A DNA stretch of 64,000 nucleotides from Aeromonas bivalvium (GCF_000819765.1 NZ_CDBT01000008.1:79769-143768), one strand, 5' to 3'. Shown: positions 28,034 through 36,931, counted from the stretch's first letter. Made by a program: numbers and translations. The notes: a model not told the origin generated them from the sequence alone.

Positions 28034-29401
28034 TCACTGGTCCAGTTCGAAGTCCACCCACACCAGGCGGTGATCCGAGCTGACCCCCTTGGCGATGCCA
28101 AGCTGTGCGTCATACACCAGGTGGTAGCCCGGCTCGAAGCTGGCCGGCCAGAACACCCCAGAGGCGATGGCATTGAGGTTGGCTGAGGGGATCAGGTGAT
28201 CGAGCTGCAGGCCGCTGCTGCTGGTGATGCGCTCCGGGGTGGTGCGGTTGTTGTTGCGCTTGCACAGATCCGGCTGGCTGGCGAGGCACTCCGGGCCCCC
28301 CTGGCTCACCGGGATCAGGGCGCCATTGGTGACCGCCTGGTTGACCAGCACATGGTTGTGCAAGTCCTGGATGGCACTGAGATCCCCATCGCCTGCTTGC
28401 GGATCGGCGTTGAGATCCCCGGCGATGACGAAGCGGGCACCCTGTGGCAGGCCGCCCGCCTTGCCGGCGTCGTCCACCATGTAGCTGGCGCTCTCCACAT
28501 AGTCTTGCCAGAAGGCGACCTCGGCCCGGTTGTGCTTGACGTTGTGGCGCGCCGCATTGCCAAAGATGGGGGGCGTGGGGTGGGAGATGAGGAAGTGGAC
28601 CACCTCCTCCTTGTTGCCCTGCTTGATGCGCACCGGCACGTCCGCGTGATTCTTGGAGGAGAGCGGGAACTGCTCCCAGGCGGCGGCGTCATACCAGGGC
28701 TCGCCGCACTGGCGACCCGCCGGGATCGGCGCCCTGGGGTTGTTGCAGTCGTCGATGACGGGGTTCGTCTCGCCCGGCATGTCCTTCCACTTGAAGTGCT
28801 GGAAGGTACGGATCCCCTTGGTGTCGATGGGATACTTCGACATCAGGGCGAAGGCGTACTGGCCGTGGTAGTTGCCAAAGCCCCAGGCGTCGTCCGGCCC
28901 GCTGTTGCGCTTGCCATCCAGATTGAGGTCGTGGCCGCTCATCAGCCCTGTGTTGGTGGCGAAATTCTGCATCACAGGGTAGCTGATGGCCTGCACCTCG
29001 CCGTGCTGGGCGTGGGCCAGGTAGTTGTCGTTGAAGGCCTTGAGATCGGCTGTGCTCTCCCCCTTGCCGTCGTTGTCGAACTCGTTGAGCAGGAAGACAT
29101 CCGGCCGGGTGCGCTGGATGATTTCGGCGATATTGCGGATCTGCTGCACGTCGAGGGCCCTGGTCTTCTCCGCCCCGCTCAAGGTGCCGTCGGCGAGGCG
29201 GGCCAGCAGGGCGTCCTGGGCGGCGCGGTCCAGCGCCAGTTCGCCGGAGAGCATGCCGGGGGCGGTGCGATCGAAGGAGAGGTTGAAGGTAGCGAAGCGA
29301 ACCATGGGATCAGGGGCCTTGGAGTCATTGTTGCTGTGACAGCCTGCCATCAATCCGAGGGAAATGGCAGCGGCGAGCAGGGTCTTGGGGATCAGTTTCA
29401 T
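28034..29401 (-). CDS. Exported lipoprotein of the endonuclease/exonuclease/phosphatase fold
   Basis: A 455-residue protein with a lipoprotein signal (LLAAAISLGLMAGC, Cys near residue 21). The EEP fold shows in VRFATFNLSFDR near the start, RPDVFLLNEFDNDG (metal-binding Glu), FVIAGDLNADP (catalytic Asp/Asn) and the closing GVSSDHRLVWVDF (catalytic Asp-His). Such proteins hydrolyse phosphodiesters or phosphomonoesters; the substrate here is unknown. It has no operon partner. An upstream TATAAT with a CRP-like site suggests control by carbon status. Confidence 0.85.
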   Translation of the reverse strand: MKLIPKTLLAAAISLGLMAGCHSNNDSKAPDPMVRFATFNLSFDRTAPGMLSGELALDRAAQDALLARLADGTLSGAEKTRALDVQQIRNIAEIIQRTRPDVFLLNEFDNDGKGESTADLKAFNDNYLAHAQHGEVQAISYPVMQNFATNTGLMSGHDLNLDGKRNSGPDDAWGFGNYHGQYAFALMSKYPIDTKGIRTFQHFKWKDMPGETNPVIDDCNNPRAPIPAGRQCGEPWYDAAAWEQFPLSSKNHADVPVRIKQGNKEEVVHFLISHPTPPIFGNAARHNVKHNRAEVAFWQDYVESASYMVDDAGKAGGLPQGARFVIAGDLNADPQAGDGDLSAIQDLHNHVLVNQAVTNGALIPVSQGGPECLASQPDLCKRNNNRTTPERITSSSGLQLDHLIPSANLNAIASGVFWPASFEPGYHLVYDAQLGIAKGVSSDHRLVWVDFELDQ

Positions 29402-29752
29402 TATATTTTCCGTAGCGACTATGAAGATTGCCCTTTTGCGGCGCGGGCATTATAGGGCGCGAACCCTGCAGTTTGGTTTCAAGTGACTTCGATTGTGAGC
29501 CGTCTCACGGAGTGCCGGTGGGGGCTTGGTCGGGGGCCCGCCCTCCTGTTCATGGAATAATCAGGTGGGGCGCGATAAGGTAAATGACGCAAAGGGTGGT
29601 AAAAGCGGCGCCCTGGGTGAGAAATCCCCCGTCTGGACGTTGAAATTTGCGCCTCGGCAGGGAAGAATGCGCACCAGCCGTGCCGCCGTGTTCATCAAGG
29701 GATGAACGGGCACCACCCTGACCTGGTTGACAGGAACACTCATAGGAATTGT
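29402..29752. other. Intergenic region between the EEP lipoprotein and L,D-transpeptidase genes
   Basis: 350 bases between divergent genes. It contains the lipoprotein gene's TATAAT (29449-29454, minus strand) and a CRP-like site (29494-29509). The rest, 29510-29752, shows no ORF or repeat I can support and presumably carries the transpeptidase promoter. Confidence 0.55.
29494..29509. promoter_or_regulatory. CRP-like site before the EEP lipoprotein gene
   Basis: TGTGA-GCCGTC-TCACG matches nine of ten conserved CRP bases (TGTGA-N6-TCACA). Its centre is about 60 bp upstream of the start predicted from the TATAAT at 29454-29449, close to the class I position of -61.5. No good -35 box is present, which fits an activator-dependent promoter. 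Confidence 0.5.
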
Positions 29753-30691
29753 ATGAACGCCTTTAGTACCGCGGTTAGCACCGCCACCTCGGCCCTGCTG
29801 TGCAGTCTGATGCTGGTCAGCCAGCAGGCCGCCGCCGTTGAATATGCTCTGCCCGCGGCCAACAGCCGCCTGATCGGCGAGAACCAGGAATACGTGGTGC
29901 CCGCCGACAATCGCCCGCTGGAGCAGATTGCCGCCGACTTCCAGCTGGGGCTGACCAATATCATGGAAGCGAACCCCGGGGTGGATCCCTTCCTGCCGAC
30001 GCCGGGCAGCACACTGGTGATCCCCCACCAGCTGATCCTGCCGGACGCACCGCGCCAAGGCATAGTGGTCAACGTGGCCGAGATGCGCCTCTATTACTAT
30101 CCCAAGGGCAAGAAGGTGGTGCATGTGCTGCCCATCGGTATCGGCCAGCTGGGGGTGAATACCCCGGAGAACTGGGTCACCAAGGTGGAGCGCAAGCGCG
30201 CCAACCCGACCTGGACTCCGACCGAGAACATCCGTCGCCGCTATGCTGCCCAGGGCAAGACACTGCCGGCGGTCTGGCCGGCCGGTCCGGACAACCCCAT
30301 GGGGTTGCACGCCCTCTATATCGGCAACCTCTACGCCATCCATGGTACCAATGCCACCTTCGGCATCGGCCTGCGGGTGAGCAGCGGCTGCGTGCGCCTG
30401 CGTGCCGACGACATCAAGTACCTGTTTGACAACGTGCCGGTCGGGACTCGCGTCCAGTTCGTCAACCAGCCGGTCAAGGCCACGGTGGAGCCGGACGGCA
30501 GCCGCTACCTGGAGGTCCATGAGCCGTTGTCGCGCAGCGAGGCGGAGTTCAACTCCAATGCCCCCGTGCCCCTCAAGCTGACCGCCCCCATCAGCCGCTT
30601 CATCGCCAACGCCGAGAGCGACTCCGCGCTGGTGAAAGAGGCGCTGGAGCAGCGTTCCGGTATGCCGACCCGCCTCAATCCCGAGGCGTGA
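29753..30691 (+). CDS. Periplasmic L,D-transpeptidase (YkuD family, ErfK/YbiS type)
   Basis: Crosslinks peptidoglycan or attaches it to an outer-membrane protein. The 312 residues begin with a signal peptide ending QQAAAVEY. A LysM-like segment follows ([19 protein letters not shown] to TLVIP, about 43-102). The YkuD domain has [20 protein letters not shown], with catalytic Cys in SSGC and its His. An approximately 75-residue tail follows. ATG 29753 has AGGAA seven bases upstream. Single gene with its own terminator. Confidence 0.92.
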   Translation: MNAFSTAVSTATSALLCSLMLVSQQAAAVEYALPAANSRLIGENQEYVVPADNRPLEQIAADFQLGLTNIMEANPGVDPFLPTPGSTLVIPHQLILPDAPRQGIVVNVAEMRLYYYPKGKKVVHVLPIGIGQLGVNTPENWVTKVERKRANPTWTPTENIRRRYAAQGKTLPAVWPAGPDNPMGLHALYIGNLYAIHGTNATFGIGLRVSSGCVRLRADDIKYLFDNVPVGTRVQFVNQPVKATVEPDGSRYLEVHEPLSRSEAEFNSNAPVPLKLTAPISRFIANAESDSALVKEALEQRSGMPTRLNPEA

Positions 30692-30713
30692 TCGACTCCT
30701 CGCTCCAGGCGTA

Positions 30714-30748
30714 ACAACAACGGCGACCCCAGGGTCGCCGTTGTTGTT
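30714..30748. terminator. Terminator between the L,D-transpeptidase and glyoxalase-like genes
   Basis: CAACAACGGCGACC and GGTCGCCGTTGTTG form a long stem with a CCA loop. T-rich on the plus side and A-rich before the stem, so it can serve both convergent genes. Confidence 0.88.
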
Positions 30749-30760
30749 TCTGGTGGCCAC

Positions 30761-31135
30761 TCAGGGGCCGGGTGGGGCATAGAGGGCGAGCCGGTTGCCT
30801 TCGGTGTCCTCTATGATGACCCGGGAGCCATGGCCGCTGCCAATGCTGTGCAGGGGAGCCAGCACGCGCCCGCCAAGGCCGGGCACCAGCCGCTGCGCCT
30901 CTTCCAGCCGATCGCCCAGGGAAAGGTAGATGAGGGGGCCGGCGGCGCCGGGCTGGTGGTATTCATCCATGGGACCGAGGCAGGCCGCCGCGTTGTTGCC
31001 GTCGTGGCGCAACATGGCGAAGCGTATCTCCTCCTGTACCGGCGTGACGTCCACGTCGAGCAGGGCGGCATAGAAGGCCATGGCGCGATCCAGATCCCGA
31101 GTCGGAATGTCGGCCCAGACCAGGGTATTGTCCAT
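30761..31135 (-). CDS. Glyoxalase/VOC family protein
   Basis: A 124-residue vicinal-oxygen-chelate protein of unknown substrate. It starts MDNTLVWADIPTRDLDRAMA and ends with the typical GSRVIIEDTEGNRLALYAPP. ATG 31133-31135 has GGAG 10 bases upstream; the in-frame ORF to 31318 passes through the upstream terminator, so it is not the start. Single gene. Confidence 0.85.
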   Translation of the reverse strand: MDNTLVWADIPTRDLDRAMAFYAALLDVDVTPVQEEIRFAMLRHDGNNAAACLGPMDEYHQPGAAGPLIYLSLGDRLEEAQRLVPGLGGRVLAPLHSIGSGHGSRVIIEDTEGNRLALYAPPGP

Positions 31136-31220
31136 CTTCGTATTCTCCAGCGGTTTCTGGCCGATGCGACCGGTGGCTCCTTGAGGGTAGGAGTGGCTGA
31201 ACAGGGGCGCCATCAATGAA

Positions 31221-31246
31221 AAAACGGCGCCATAAGGCGCCGTTTT
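31221..31246 (-). terminator. Terminator of the tldD/pmbA-like operon
   Basis: AAAACGGCGCC (31221-31231) pairs with GGCGCCGTTTT (31236-31246) across ATAA. On the minus strand it follows the pmbA-like gene and its tail copy and ends in a T-run. Confidence 0.88.
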
Positions 31247-31284
31247 GGAGTGGGGGAGAGCAGCCGTTTCTGCGCTGTATACAG

Positions 31285-31320
31285 TCAGTTGCCTTCGAGG
31301 TTCAGGCCACCGATCCATCT
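31285..31320 (-). pseudogene. Short diverged copy of the pmbA-like 3' end
   Basis: On the minus strand the codons read RWIGGLNLEGN and stop, 38 bp past the intact gene, whose end reads RFGGLSIAGK and stop. About ten codons align (G-G-L and the penultimate G are shared). The match is short and rests mainly on its position and frame, so I am less sure of it than of the other gene-end copies. Confidence 0.5.
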
Positions 31321-31358
31321 CTGTGCCGGCAGGCTGCGGCTCTCCTTGTCCGAAGGTC

Positions 31359-32699
31359 TCACTTGCCGGCGATGCTCAGCCCGCCGAAACGAATGAGGGG
31401 GGCGTAGAAGCCCTTGCCATCGTCGTGGTGCAACACATTGCCGACGGCCTCCAGCTCGCCGAGCAGGCGGTAGAAGTTGCCCGCCACCGTGATGCCGCGC
31501 ACCGGTGCCACCCGCTCGCCGTCCCGGCACAGGAAGCCTGAGGCGCCGAACGAGAAGTCGCCGCTCACCGCATCGGCCCCCGAATGCAGACCGTCGAGCT
31601 TGAGCAGCTCCAGATAGTCGCCGCCCTGCACCTCGCTCTCGCTGTGAGGGCCGAGCCCGAACACCAGGTGGCGCGGACTCACATCCAGGGCGCTGCGGGC
31701 GCTGCGGGCCGCAGCGCCATTACTGGCCACGCCGAAATGGCGGGCGGTGGCGCTGTTGTGGAGCAGGGTCTTGAGCTCCCCCTCGCCGATGAGCAGCAGA
31801 TCCGAGGTAGCGGCACCCTCGCCGTCGAATGCCTTGATCTTCATGCCCCCCGGCATATGGACCCGGCTCTCCAGGGTGAGCCAGCGGGACGCCACACTCT
31901 GCCCAAGCTTGCCGCGCCAGGGGTTGATCCCCTGCTGGGCCCACTTGCCCGACAGCGCCGACTGGAAGCAGCCAAACAGACTGGCCAGGCAGTTTGTGCT
32001 GAAGAGGACGCTGTAGCGGCCGCTTTGCACCGCCTCCCCCATCAGCAAGCCATCGGCTACGGCGTGGATCTGGCGGATGAGGGCCTGGCTCTCCAGCTCG
32101 TCGAAGCGCCGTGCGTACTGTCCCTGGTAGTGCATGGACTGACGGCCGTCCCGCTCGATCAGCGCCGAGCTGTGGCAACCGACACTGAACTCCTGGTGCT
32201 GGCAGAGGCTGCCCTGGCTGTTGGCGAGCCACAGCCGGCTCTCTCCTTCGAAGAAGCCGTTGTAGGGGGCACCGGTGACAGCCGGCAGGGCCAGCATGTC
32301 CGATTCGAGGCGCAGGGCCAGGGCTATTTTCTCCTCCACCGCCGTGGTGTCGGGCTGGCTTATCTCGGCGCAGTCGGTGGTGATATGGCTGCCCGTCACC
32401 GAGATGCGCTGATCCGCATCGACCTTGGCAAAGCGGCTGGCATCCAGGGCATCCTGCACCATGGCATCCAGTGCCGGTTCATCGAGGGACTCGGAGTAGG
32501 CGATGCCGACCCGGCCCTCCTTTATCAGGCGAATGCCGATCTGCTGGCTGCTGGTGACCTTGTATTCACTGAGCTCGCCCTTGTCGGCCTTGAGGGAGAA
32601 GGCCTTGTCCTGGTTGGCGATGATGTCCGCCTCGGCGCCGAGATCGGCGACCTTGTCCAGCAGGCGGGTGAGCAGTTGATTCATGTCGAGCTGGCTCAT
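31359..32699 (-). CDS. TldE/PmbA-like subunit of a TldD-type protease
   Basis: A 446-residue member of the PmbA/TldE half of the U62 family, starting MSQLDMNQLLTRLLDKVADL. It lacks the HExxxH zinc motif, as PmbA subunits do. In E. coli TldD and TldE form a heterodimer that trims peptides such as microcin B17 precursor and the CcdA antitoxin. This pair is diverged from E. coli TldD/TldE in sequence and is transcribed as tldD-like then pmbA-like. Its ATG overlaps the stop of the 19-codon tldD tail copy (TGATG), so translation is probably coupled through it. Confidence 0.82.
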   Translation of the reverse strand: MSQLDMNQLLTRLLDKVADLGAEADIIANQDKAFSLKADKGELSEYKVTSSQQIGIRLIKEGRVGIAYSESLDEPALDAMVQDALDASRFAKVDADQRISVTGSHITTDCAEISQPDTTAVEEKIALALRLESDMLALPAVTGAPYNGFFEGESRLWLANSQGSLCQHQEFSVGCHSSALIERDGRQSMHYQGQYARRFDELESQALIRQIHAVADGLLMGEAVQSGRYSVLFSTNCLASLFGCFQSALSGKWAQQGINPWRGKLGQSVASRWLTLESRVHMPGGMKIKAFDGEGAATSDLLLIGEGELKTLLHNSATARHFGVASNGAAARSARSALDVSPRHLVFGLGPHSESEVQGGDYLELLKLDGLHSGADAVSGDFSFGASGFLCRDGERVAPVRGITVAGNFYRLLGELEAVGNVLHHDDGKGFYAPLIRFGGLSIAGK

Positions 32700-32758
32700 C
32701 AGGCGTTCCCCCCGATCAGCATCAGGTCCACTTTCAGGAGCTTAATGGTGTCATTCAT
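32699..32758 (-). pseudogene. Copy of the tldD-like 3' end kept as a tiny ORF
   Basis: An ORF of 19 codons reads MNDTIKLLKVDLMLIGGNA. Its last 13 residues match the end of the neighbouring protease, ALKVDNILVGGNS, with K-V-D, L and G-G-N shared. Its ATG overlaps the tldD-like stop (TGATG), and its stop overlaps the pmbA-like ATG in the same way. It thus sits as a translational bridge between the two genes. It may be translated, but the sequence looks like the leftover tail of another tldD allele. Confidence 0.78.
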
Positions 32759-34158
32759 CAGGAATTACCTCCCACCAGGATATTGTCCACCTTGAGGGCA
32801 GGCTGACCCACAGAAGTGGGCACAGAGCCGGAAACCGAACCGCACATGCCGGCGGCCAGGGCCAGATTGCTCCCTACCATGGAGATCTCTTTCAGCACCT
32901 GGGGGCCCGTGCCTATCAGGGTCGCCGACTTGAGGGGCCGGGTGATCTTGCCCCCCTCGATGAGATAGGCCTCCTGCACGTTGAAGTTGAACTCGCCCGT
33001 GCCCGGCTGCACCGAGCCGCCTCCCATCTTCTTGGCATAGATGCCGTGCTCGACGGTGGCCAGCATGTCGTCCAGGCTGTGGCTGCCCGGCTCGATATAG
33101 GTGTTGCGCATGCGGGAGGTGGGGGCGAACTTGTAGGATTCCCGCCGTCCTGAACCGGTACGGGCATGGCCGGTCTTGAGGGCCCCCATCCTGTCCACCA
33201 GGAAGCCGGTGAGTACCCCCTCCTTGATGAGCTGGGTGTGCTGGGTCGCCATGCCTTCGTCATCGATGTTGATGGAGCCCCAGGCGTTGCTCTGCAAGCC
33301 TTCATCCACGGCGCTGACCGCCGGATTGGCGATGAGCTGGCCCATCTTGTCGTGGAACACGGAGGCCTTCTTGGCCACCGAGGTGGTCTCCAGCAGGTGG
33401 CCGCAGGCCTCGTGGAAGATGACGCCGCCAAAGCCGCTCTCCATGATGACTGGCAGCTTGCCGCTCGGGCAGGGGGCTGCCCCCAGCTTCACCAGCGCCT
33501 GACGGGTGGCGGTGAGGGCCAGCTCGCGGGGATCTATGCTCTCGGCATGCTCCCAGCCCATCAGGGCGCCGGGGGCTTCGTAGCCCATGGTCTGCTCGCT
33601 GCCAAGGGCGGCGATGGCCTGGGCCATGATGCGGTTGTAGTGGCGGCGATCGCTTATCCAAAGCCCCTCGCTGTTGAAGATCTCCACCTCCTGCTCCCAG
33701 CCGAGCAGGTTGCCCGAGAACTGGCTCACCCGCTCGCTCTCGGCGCGGGCCGCGGCGTCCATGGTGTGCAGGTAGGCAATCTTCTGCTCCAGCTGTTTGT
33801 CGGCCGAGAGCGGCAGGACCACAGGGTTGCGATCGGTCAAGCGGGTGAAGTCGAAGGCGGTGGCGGTGACCAGGGGGTCACGCCTGTCCTTGGCCGCCAG
33901 CAGGGTGACGATACGCAGCAGCTCGTCGCGGTCGGCCAGGTTGGTGTAGCCGTAGAGCACCTTGTGGCCGTAGCACAGGCGCACGCCTATGCCGAAATCG
34001 AGGCCACCGCTGATGTTTTCTATCTGGCTGGAGAGCAGGCTGAGCTGGCTGCGGCGCTTGCGCTCCACAAACAGCTCGGCAAAGTCGGCCCCAAGCGCCA
34101 GGGCGTGATCGAGCACGTCGCGGGCGATGGCGGGGGCCAGGAGAGAGAATTGATTCAT
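32758..34158 (-). CDS. TldD-like zinc metalloprotease subunit
   Basis: A 466-residue U62 family protease. The zinc-binding HEACGH (HExxxH) is in GGVIFHEACGHLLETTSVAK, near residue 250. It starts MNQFSLLAPAIARDVLDHAL, unlike the start of E. coli TldD, and is probably a second, divergent TldD type. First gene of a two-gene unit with the pmbA-like subunit. Upstream lies a 9-bp inverted repeat (CCAGCGCCC at 34194-34202 with GGGCGCTGG at 34222-34230) and then the fldB repeat array. Confidence 0.85.
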   Translation of the reverse strand: MNQFSLLAPAIARDVLDHALALGADFAELFVERKRRSQLSLLSSQIENISGGLDFGIGVRLCYGHKVLYGYTNLADRDELLRIVTLLAAKDRRDPLVTATAFDFTRLTDRNPVVLPLSADKQLEQKIAYLHTMDAAARAESERVSQFSGNLLGWEQEVEIFNSEGLWISDRRHYNRIMAQAIAALGSEQTMGYEAPGALMGWEHAESIDPRELALTATRQALVKLGAAPCPSGKLPVIMESGFGGVIFHEACGHLLETTSVAKKASVFHDKMGQLIANPAVSAVDEGLQSNAWGSINIDDEGMATQHTQLIKEGVLTGFLVDRMGALKTGHARTGSGRRESYKFAPTSRMRNTYIEPGSHSLDDMLATVEHGIYAKKMGGGSVQPGTGEFNFNVQEAYLIEGGKITRPLKSATLIGTGPQVLKEISMVGSNLALAAGMCGSVSGSVPTSVGQPALKVDNILVGGNS

Positions 34159-34320
34159 AGAATGTCCTTTTCTGGTCTATTCCTGTTTGCTTCCAGCGCC
34201 CTGATTTTTAGGCTTATGTTGGGCGCTGGTTAACATTGTTACAGACCAGGGTACAAAAGTCGCTAGGCCAAACCCGATGGCGACGATAGAAAACAGGCGC
34301 GAGGGAAGGCATGACGCCGT

Positions 34321-34560
34321 GCCTGGTGTGATCTCGCCGAGGGGCTGCCAGGCCCACTGTGGGGGTCGCTCTGTCAGAGCCTTGCCTGGTGTGATCTCGC
34401 CGAGGGGCTGCCAGGCCCACTGTGGGGGGCGCTCTGCCAGAGCCGTGCCTGGTGTGATCTCGCCGAGGGGCTGCCAGGCCCACAGTGGGGTCGCTCTGTC
34501 AGAGCCGTGTCTGGTGTGATCTTGCCAGGCCCACAGTGGGGGTTGTTCTGTCAGAGCAGT
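34321..34560 (-). repeat. Tandem repeat array derived from the fldB 3' end
   Basis: Four units of 63, 63, 62 and 52 bp (34321-34383, 34384-34446, 34447-34508, 34509-34560) lie directly after fldB. Each resembles the last 60 bases of fldB: GAGCGAC, then CAGTGG, CTCGGCGAGATC, CAGGCA and GCTCTG in the same order. Each unit also holds GCTCTGTCAGAGC and CCCACTGTGGG palindromes. Two units are exactly 21 codons long and the array is open in one minus-strand frame. The unit nearest fldB has an 11-bp deletion. Confidence 0.92.
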
Positions 34561-35069
34561 GCCTGGATCTCGCCGAGGATCTGCAGGGTCCACTGTTCGA
34601 GTCGCTCGTCGGTCTGTTCGTACTGGTTGGCGTCATCGAGGGCCAGGCCGACGAAGTGGCGACCGTCGTCGATCAGTGCCTTGGAGGCGTCGAATTCGTA
34701 GCCCTCATTGGGCCAGTAACCCACCAGCCTGACCCCCTTGGGCACCAGCTGATCGTGCAAGAGTCCCAGGGCATCCTGATACCACTCGCCATAGCCCAGC
34801 TGATCTCCCATGCCGAACAGGGCTATGATGCGCCCCTCCAGGTCGACATCGGCGATGTCTTCCCAGCGGGATTCCCAATCTTCCTGCAGCTCGCCAAAAT
34901 CCCAGGTGGAGATGCCGAGGATCAGGATCTCGTACTCCGTCATGCGCGCCAGGGGGACATCCTTGATGTTGTGAATGTCGACCAGCTCCGGGCCCAGCAG
35001 GGTGCGGATCTTCTCGGCGGCCATCTCGGTGTAACAGGTGGTGGAACCGTAAAACAGACCAATCTTCAT
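34551..35069 (-). CDS. fldB: Flavodoxin, FldB type
   Basis: A 172-residue FMN-binding electron carrier. The phosphate loop is [16 protein letters not shown] near the start; [19 protein letters not shown] and [18 protein letters not shown] are the isoalloxazine-binding loops. Length and position next to xerD match E. coli FldB rather than FldA. ATG 35067-35069 is preceded by GGGAAGAGCG. It diverges from xerD. Its last 20 codons seeded the downstream tandem array; the first array unit overlaps its stop codon. Confidence 0.92.
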   Translation of the reverse strand: MKIGLFYGSTTCYTEMAAEKIRTLLGPELVDIHNIKDVPLARMTEYEILILGISTWDFGELQEDWESRWEDIADVDLEGRIIALFGMGDQLGYGEWYQDALGLLHDQLVPKGVRLVGYWPNEGYEFDASKALIDDGRHFVGLALDDANQYEQTDERLEQWTLQILGEIQALL

Positions 35070-35226
35070 CGCTCTTCCCGCCAGCTCAAGTAAAGGGGCG
35101 AGTTTACCAGAGAGTGGCGTCCCCTTCCCAGCCCGCTCATCCTGCTTCGGGCTGGCGTGGTAACCCTTGCCGCCTCGCCCCGCCTTGGCGTTAGAATGGA
35201 GGTCCGTTCCCAACCCGACTCGCGCC

Positions 35227-36144
35227 ATGACCCGCAAAGCCGCCTCGTCCGCCACGCCGCCTCATCCCTTGATCGAGCAGTTCCTCGATGCCCTCTGGCT
35301 GGAGCGGGGTCTGTCAGACAACACCATCGCCTCCTACCGGGTCGATCTGGGCAAGTTTGCCCTCTGGCTCGATGGCCAGGGCGGCGCCCTGTTGCTGGCC
35401 GGGATGGACGACATCCAGCACTACCTCGCCTGGCGGGTGGATCAGGGCTTTGCCGCCAGCAGCACGGCCCGCTTCCTCTCTGCCCTGCGTCGTTTCTACC
35501 AGTATCTCAACCGGGAGAAGCTGAGGGGGGATGATCCCACCGTGCTGCTGGAGGGGCCCAAGCTGCCCAAGAAGCTCCCTTCCGACTTGAGCGAGGGGCA
35601 GGTGGGCTCATTGCTCGACGAGCCGAATGTGGAGGATCCCCTGGAGCTGAGGGACAAGGCGATGCTCGAATTGCTCTATGCCACCGGGTTGCGCGTCTCC
35701 GAGCTGGTGGGGCTCACCGCCGAGCATGTCAGCCTGCGCCAGGGGCTGGTGCGGGTGGTGGGCAAGGGCAACAAGGAGCGGCTGGTGCCCATGGGGGAGG
35801 AGGCGGTTTACTGGCTGGAGCGTTATTACCGGCAGGGGCGCCCCCTCTTGCTGGGGGGGGTCAGCTCGGACGTGGTCTTCCCCTCCAAGCGGGCCCAGAT
35901 GATGACGCGCCAGACCTTCTGGCACCGTATCAAGCTCTATGCCCTGCGGGCCGGCATCCAGGGAGAGCTCTCCCCCCATACCCTGCGCCACGCCTTCGCC
36001 ACCCATCTGCTCAATCATGGCGCCGACCTGCGGGTGGTGCAGATGCTGCTGGGTCATGCGGATCTCTCCACCACCCAGATCTACACCCATGTGGCCAACG
36101 AGCGGCTCAAGGCGCTTCATGGCGAGCACCACCCCCGCGCCTGA
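35227..36144 (+). CDS. xerD: Tyrosine recombinase XerD
   Basis: Resolves chromosome dimers at dif together with XerC and FtsK. The 305 residues have an N-terminal SAM-like core-binding domain ([20 protein letters not shown]). Catalytic residues are Arg in [12 protein letters not shown], His and Arg in [12 protein letters not shown], His in [10 protein letters not shown] and the nucleophile Tyr in IYTHVA. ATG 35227 lies behind a weak Shine-Dalgarno. In E. coli xerD is followed by dsbC and recJ; here mscL, on the other strand, separates xerD from recJ and dsbC is missing. Confidence 0.94.
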   Translation: MTRKAASSATPPHPLIEQFLDALWLERGLSDNTIASYRVDLGKFALWLDGQGGALLLAGMDDIQHYLAWRVDQGFAASSTARFLSALRRFYQYLNREKLRGDDPTVLLEGPKLPKKLPSDLSEGQVGSLLDEPNVEDPLELRDKAMLELLYATGLRVSELVGLTAEHVSLRQGLVRVVGKGNKERLVPMGEEAVYWLERYYRQGRPLLLGGVSSDVVFPSKRAQMMTRQTFWHRIKLYALRAGIQGELSPHTLRHAFATHLLNHGADLRVVQMLLGHADLSTTQIYTHVANERLKALHGEHHPRA

Positions 36145-36161
36145 GTCACCCCGCTTCGGGC

Positions 36162-36191
36162 AAAAAAAAACCGCGTTCACGCGGTTTTTTT
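36162..36191. terminator. Bidirectional terminator between xerD and mscL
   Basis: AAAACCGCG (36167-36175) and CGCGGTTTT (36180-36188) form a stem with a TTCA loop. A-run before and T-run after, so it works for both convergent genes. Confidence 0.92.
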
Positions 36192-36212
36192 AGCGATGCA
36201 CCACCAGGGGGG

Positions 36213-36623
36213 TTATTTGCCCTGCTGGGATTTCAGCAAGTCGCGGATCTCGCTCAGCAGCTCCTGATCCTTGGTGGGGGCTGCGGGGGCGGCCGGGGCC
36301 TCTTCCGCTTTTTTCTTCATGCTATTCATGGCCTTGACACCCATGAAGATGGCGAAGGCGATGATCAGGAAGTCGATGATGGTCTGGATAAACTTGCCAT
36401 AGGCGATGACCACGGCCGGGGTGTCCCCCTCCGCCGCCTTGAGCACCACGGCCAGATCGCTGAAATCTACCCCGCCGAGGATGATGCCGATGGGGGGCAT
36501 GATGATGTCGCCGACGAACGAGGAGACTATCTTGCCAAAGGCGGCACCTATGATGATACCGACGGCCATGTCGATCACGTTGCCACGGGCAGCAAAGGCC
36601 TTGAATTCCTGGATAAGGCTCAT
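36213..36623 (-). CDS. mscL: Large-conductance mechanosensitive channel MscL
   Basis: Inner-membrane pentamer that opens on hypo-osmotic shock. The 136 residues start [20 protein letters not shown], as in E. coli. Helix 1 contains [20 protein letters not shown] with the gate residues. Helix 2 contains [20 protein letters not shown]. The C-terminal cytoplasmic helix is [15 protein letters not shown] 36621-36623 has GGAGGGAATTC upstream. Single gene. Confidence 0.96.
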   Translation of the reverse strand: MSLIQEFKAFAARGNVIDMAVGIIIGAAFGKIVSSFVGDIIMPPIGIILGGVDFSDLAVVLKAAEGDTPAVVIAYGKFIQTIIDFLIIAFAIFMGVKAMNSMKKKAEEAPAAPAAPTKDQELLSEIRDLLKSQQGK

Positions 36624-36931
36624 TGAATTCCCTCCAAAATGGGTAAGGTTGAGCAAAATAAGGGGTCATGATGCTAGGCCAGAAGGCGGGATGAGCCCTG
36701 CCCTCTGGCCACCCCTGATAGCTTGCGGTGGCAGAGTCCAATTGGCAACCTGAGCAGGCTAAATTTCTGTTATCACCCGGTTATTAACGGGATTGGCAAT
36801 AAGAAGCCCTGATCGCGCCCGCGGGAGGGCGGACGTTTTCTCTGCCCCGGCATTTGCCTAAGGAGAACAGGAGTGCGATCCTTGCAGCCTGTTTCGGCCT
36901 CTGCCCCCGTTTGAACCCACTGGATATCGCC
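36624..36931. other. Intergenic region between mscL and recJ
   Basis: 308 bases between divergent genes. CCCGGTTATTAACGGG at about 36776-36791 is a small palindrome that may overlap the recJ promoter. A strong AAGGAG at 36860-36865 precedes a GTG that opens a 13-codon ORF (36873-36914), a possible leader peptide before recJ. No other gene is seen. Confidence 0.5.

Noticed and set aside
34321..34560. CRISPR array
   Set aside because: Units are contiguous with no unique spacers, derive from fldB, and no cas genes are present.
34177..34593. 138-codon minus-strand ORF with a repeated ERPPQWAWQPLGEI-type peptide
   Set aside because: It is produced by the fldB-derived tandem array and overlaps the fldB end; there is no ribosome site. 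I treat it as repeat DNA rather than a gene, though its open frame is noted.
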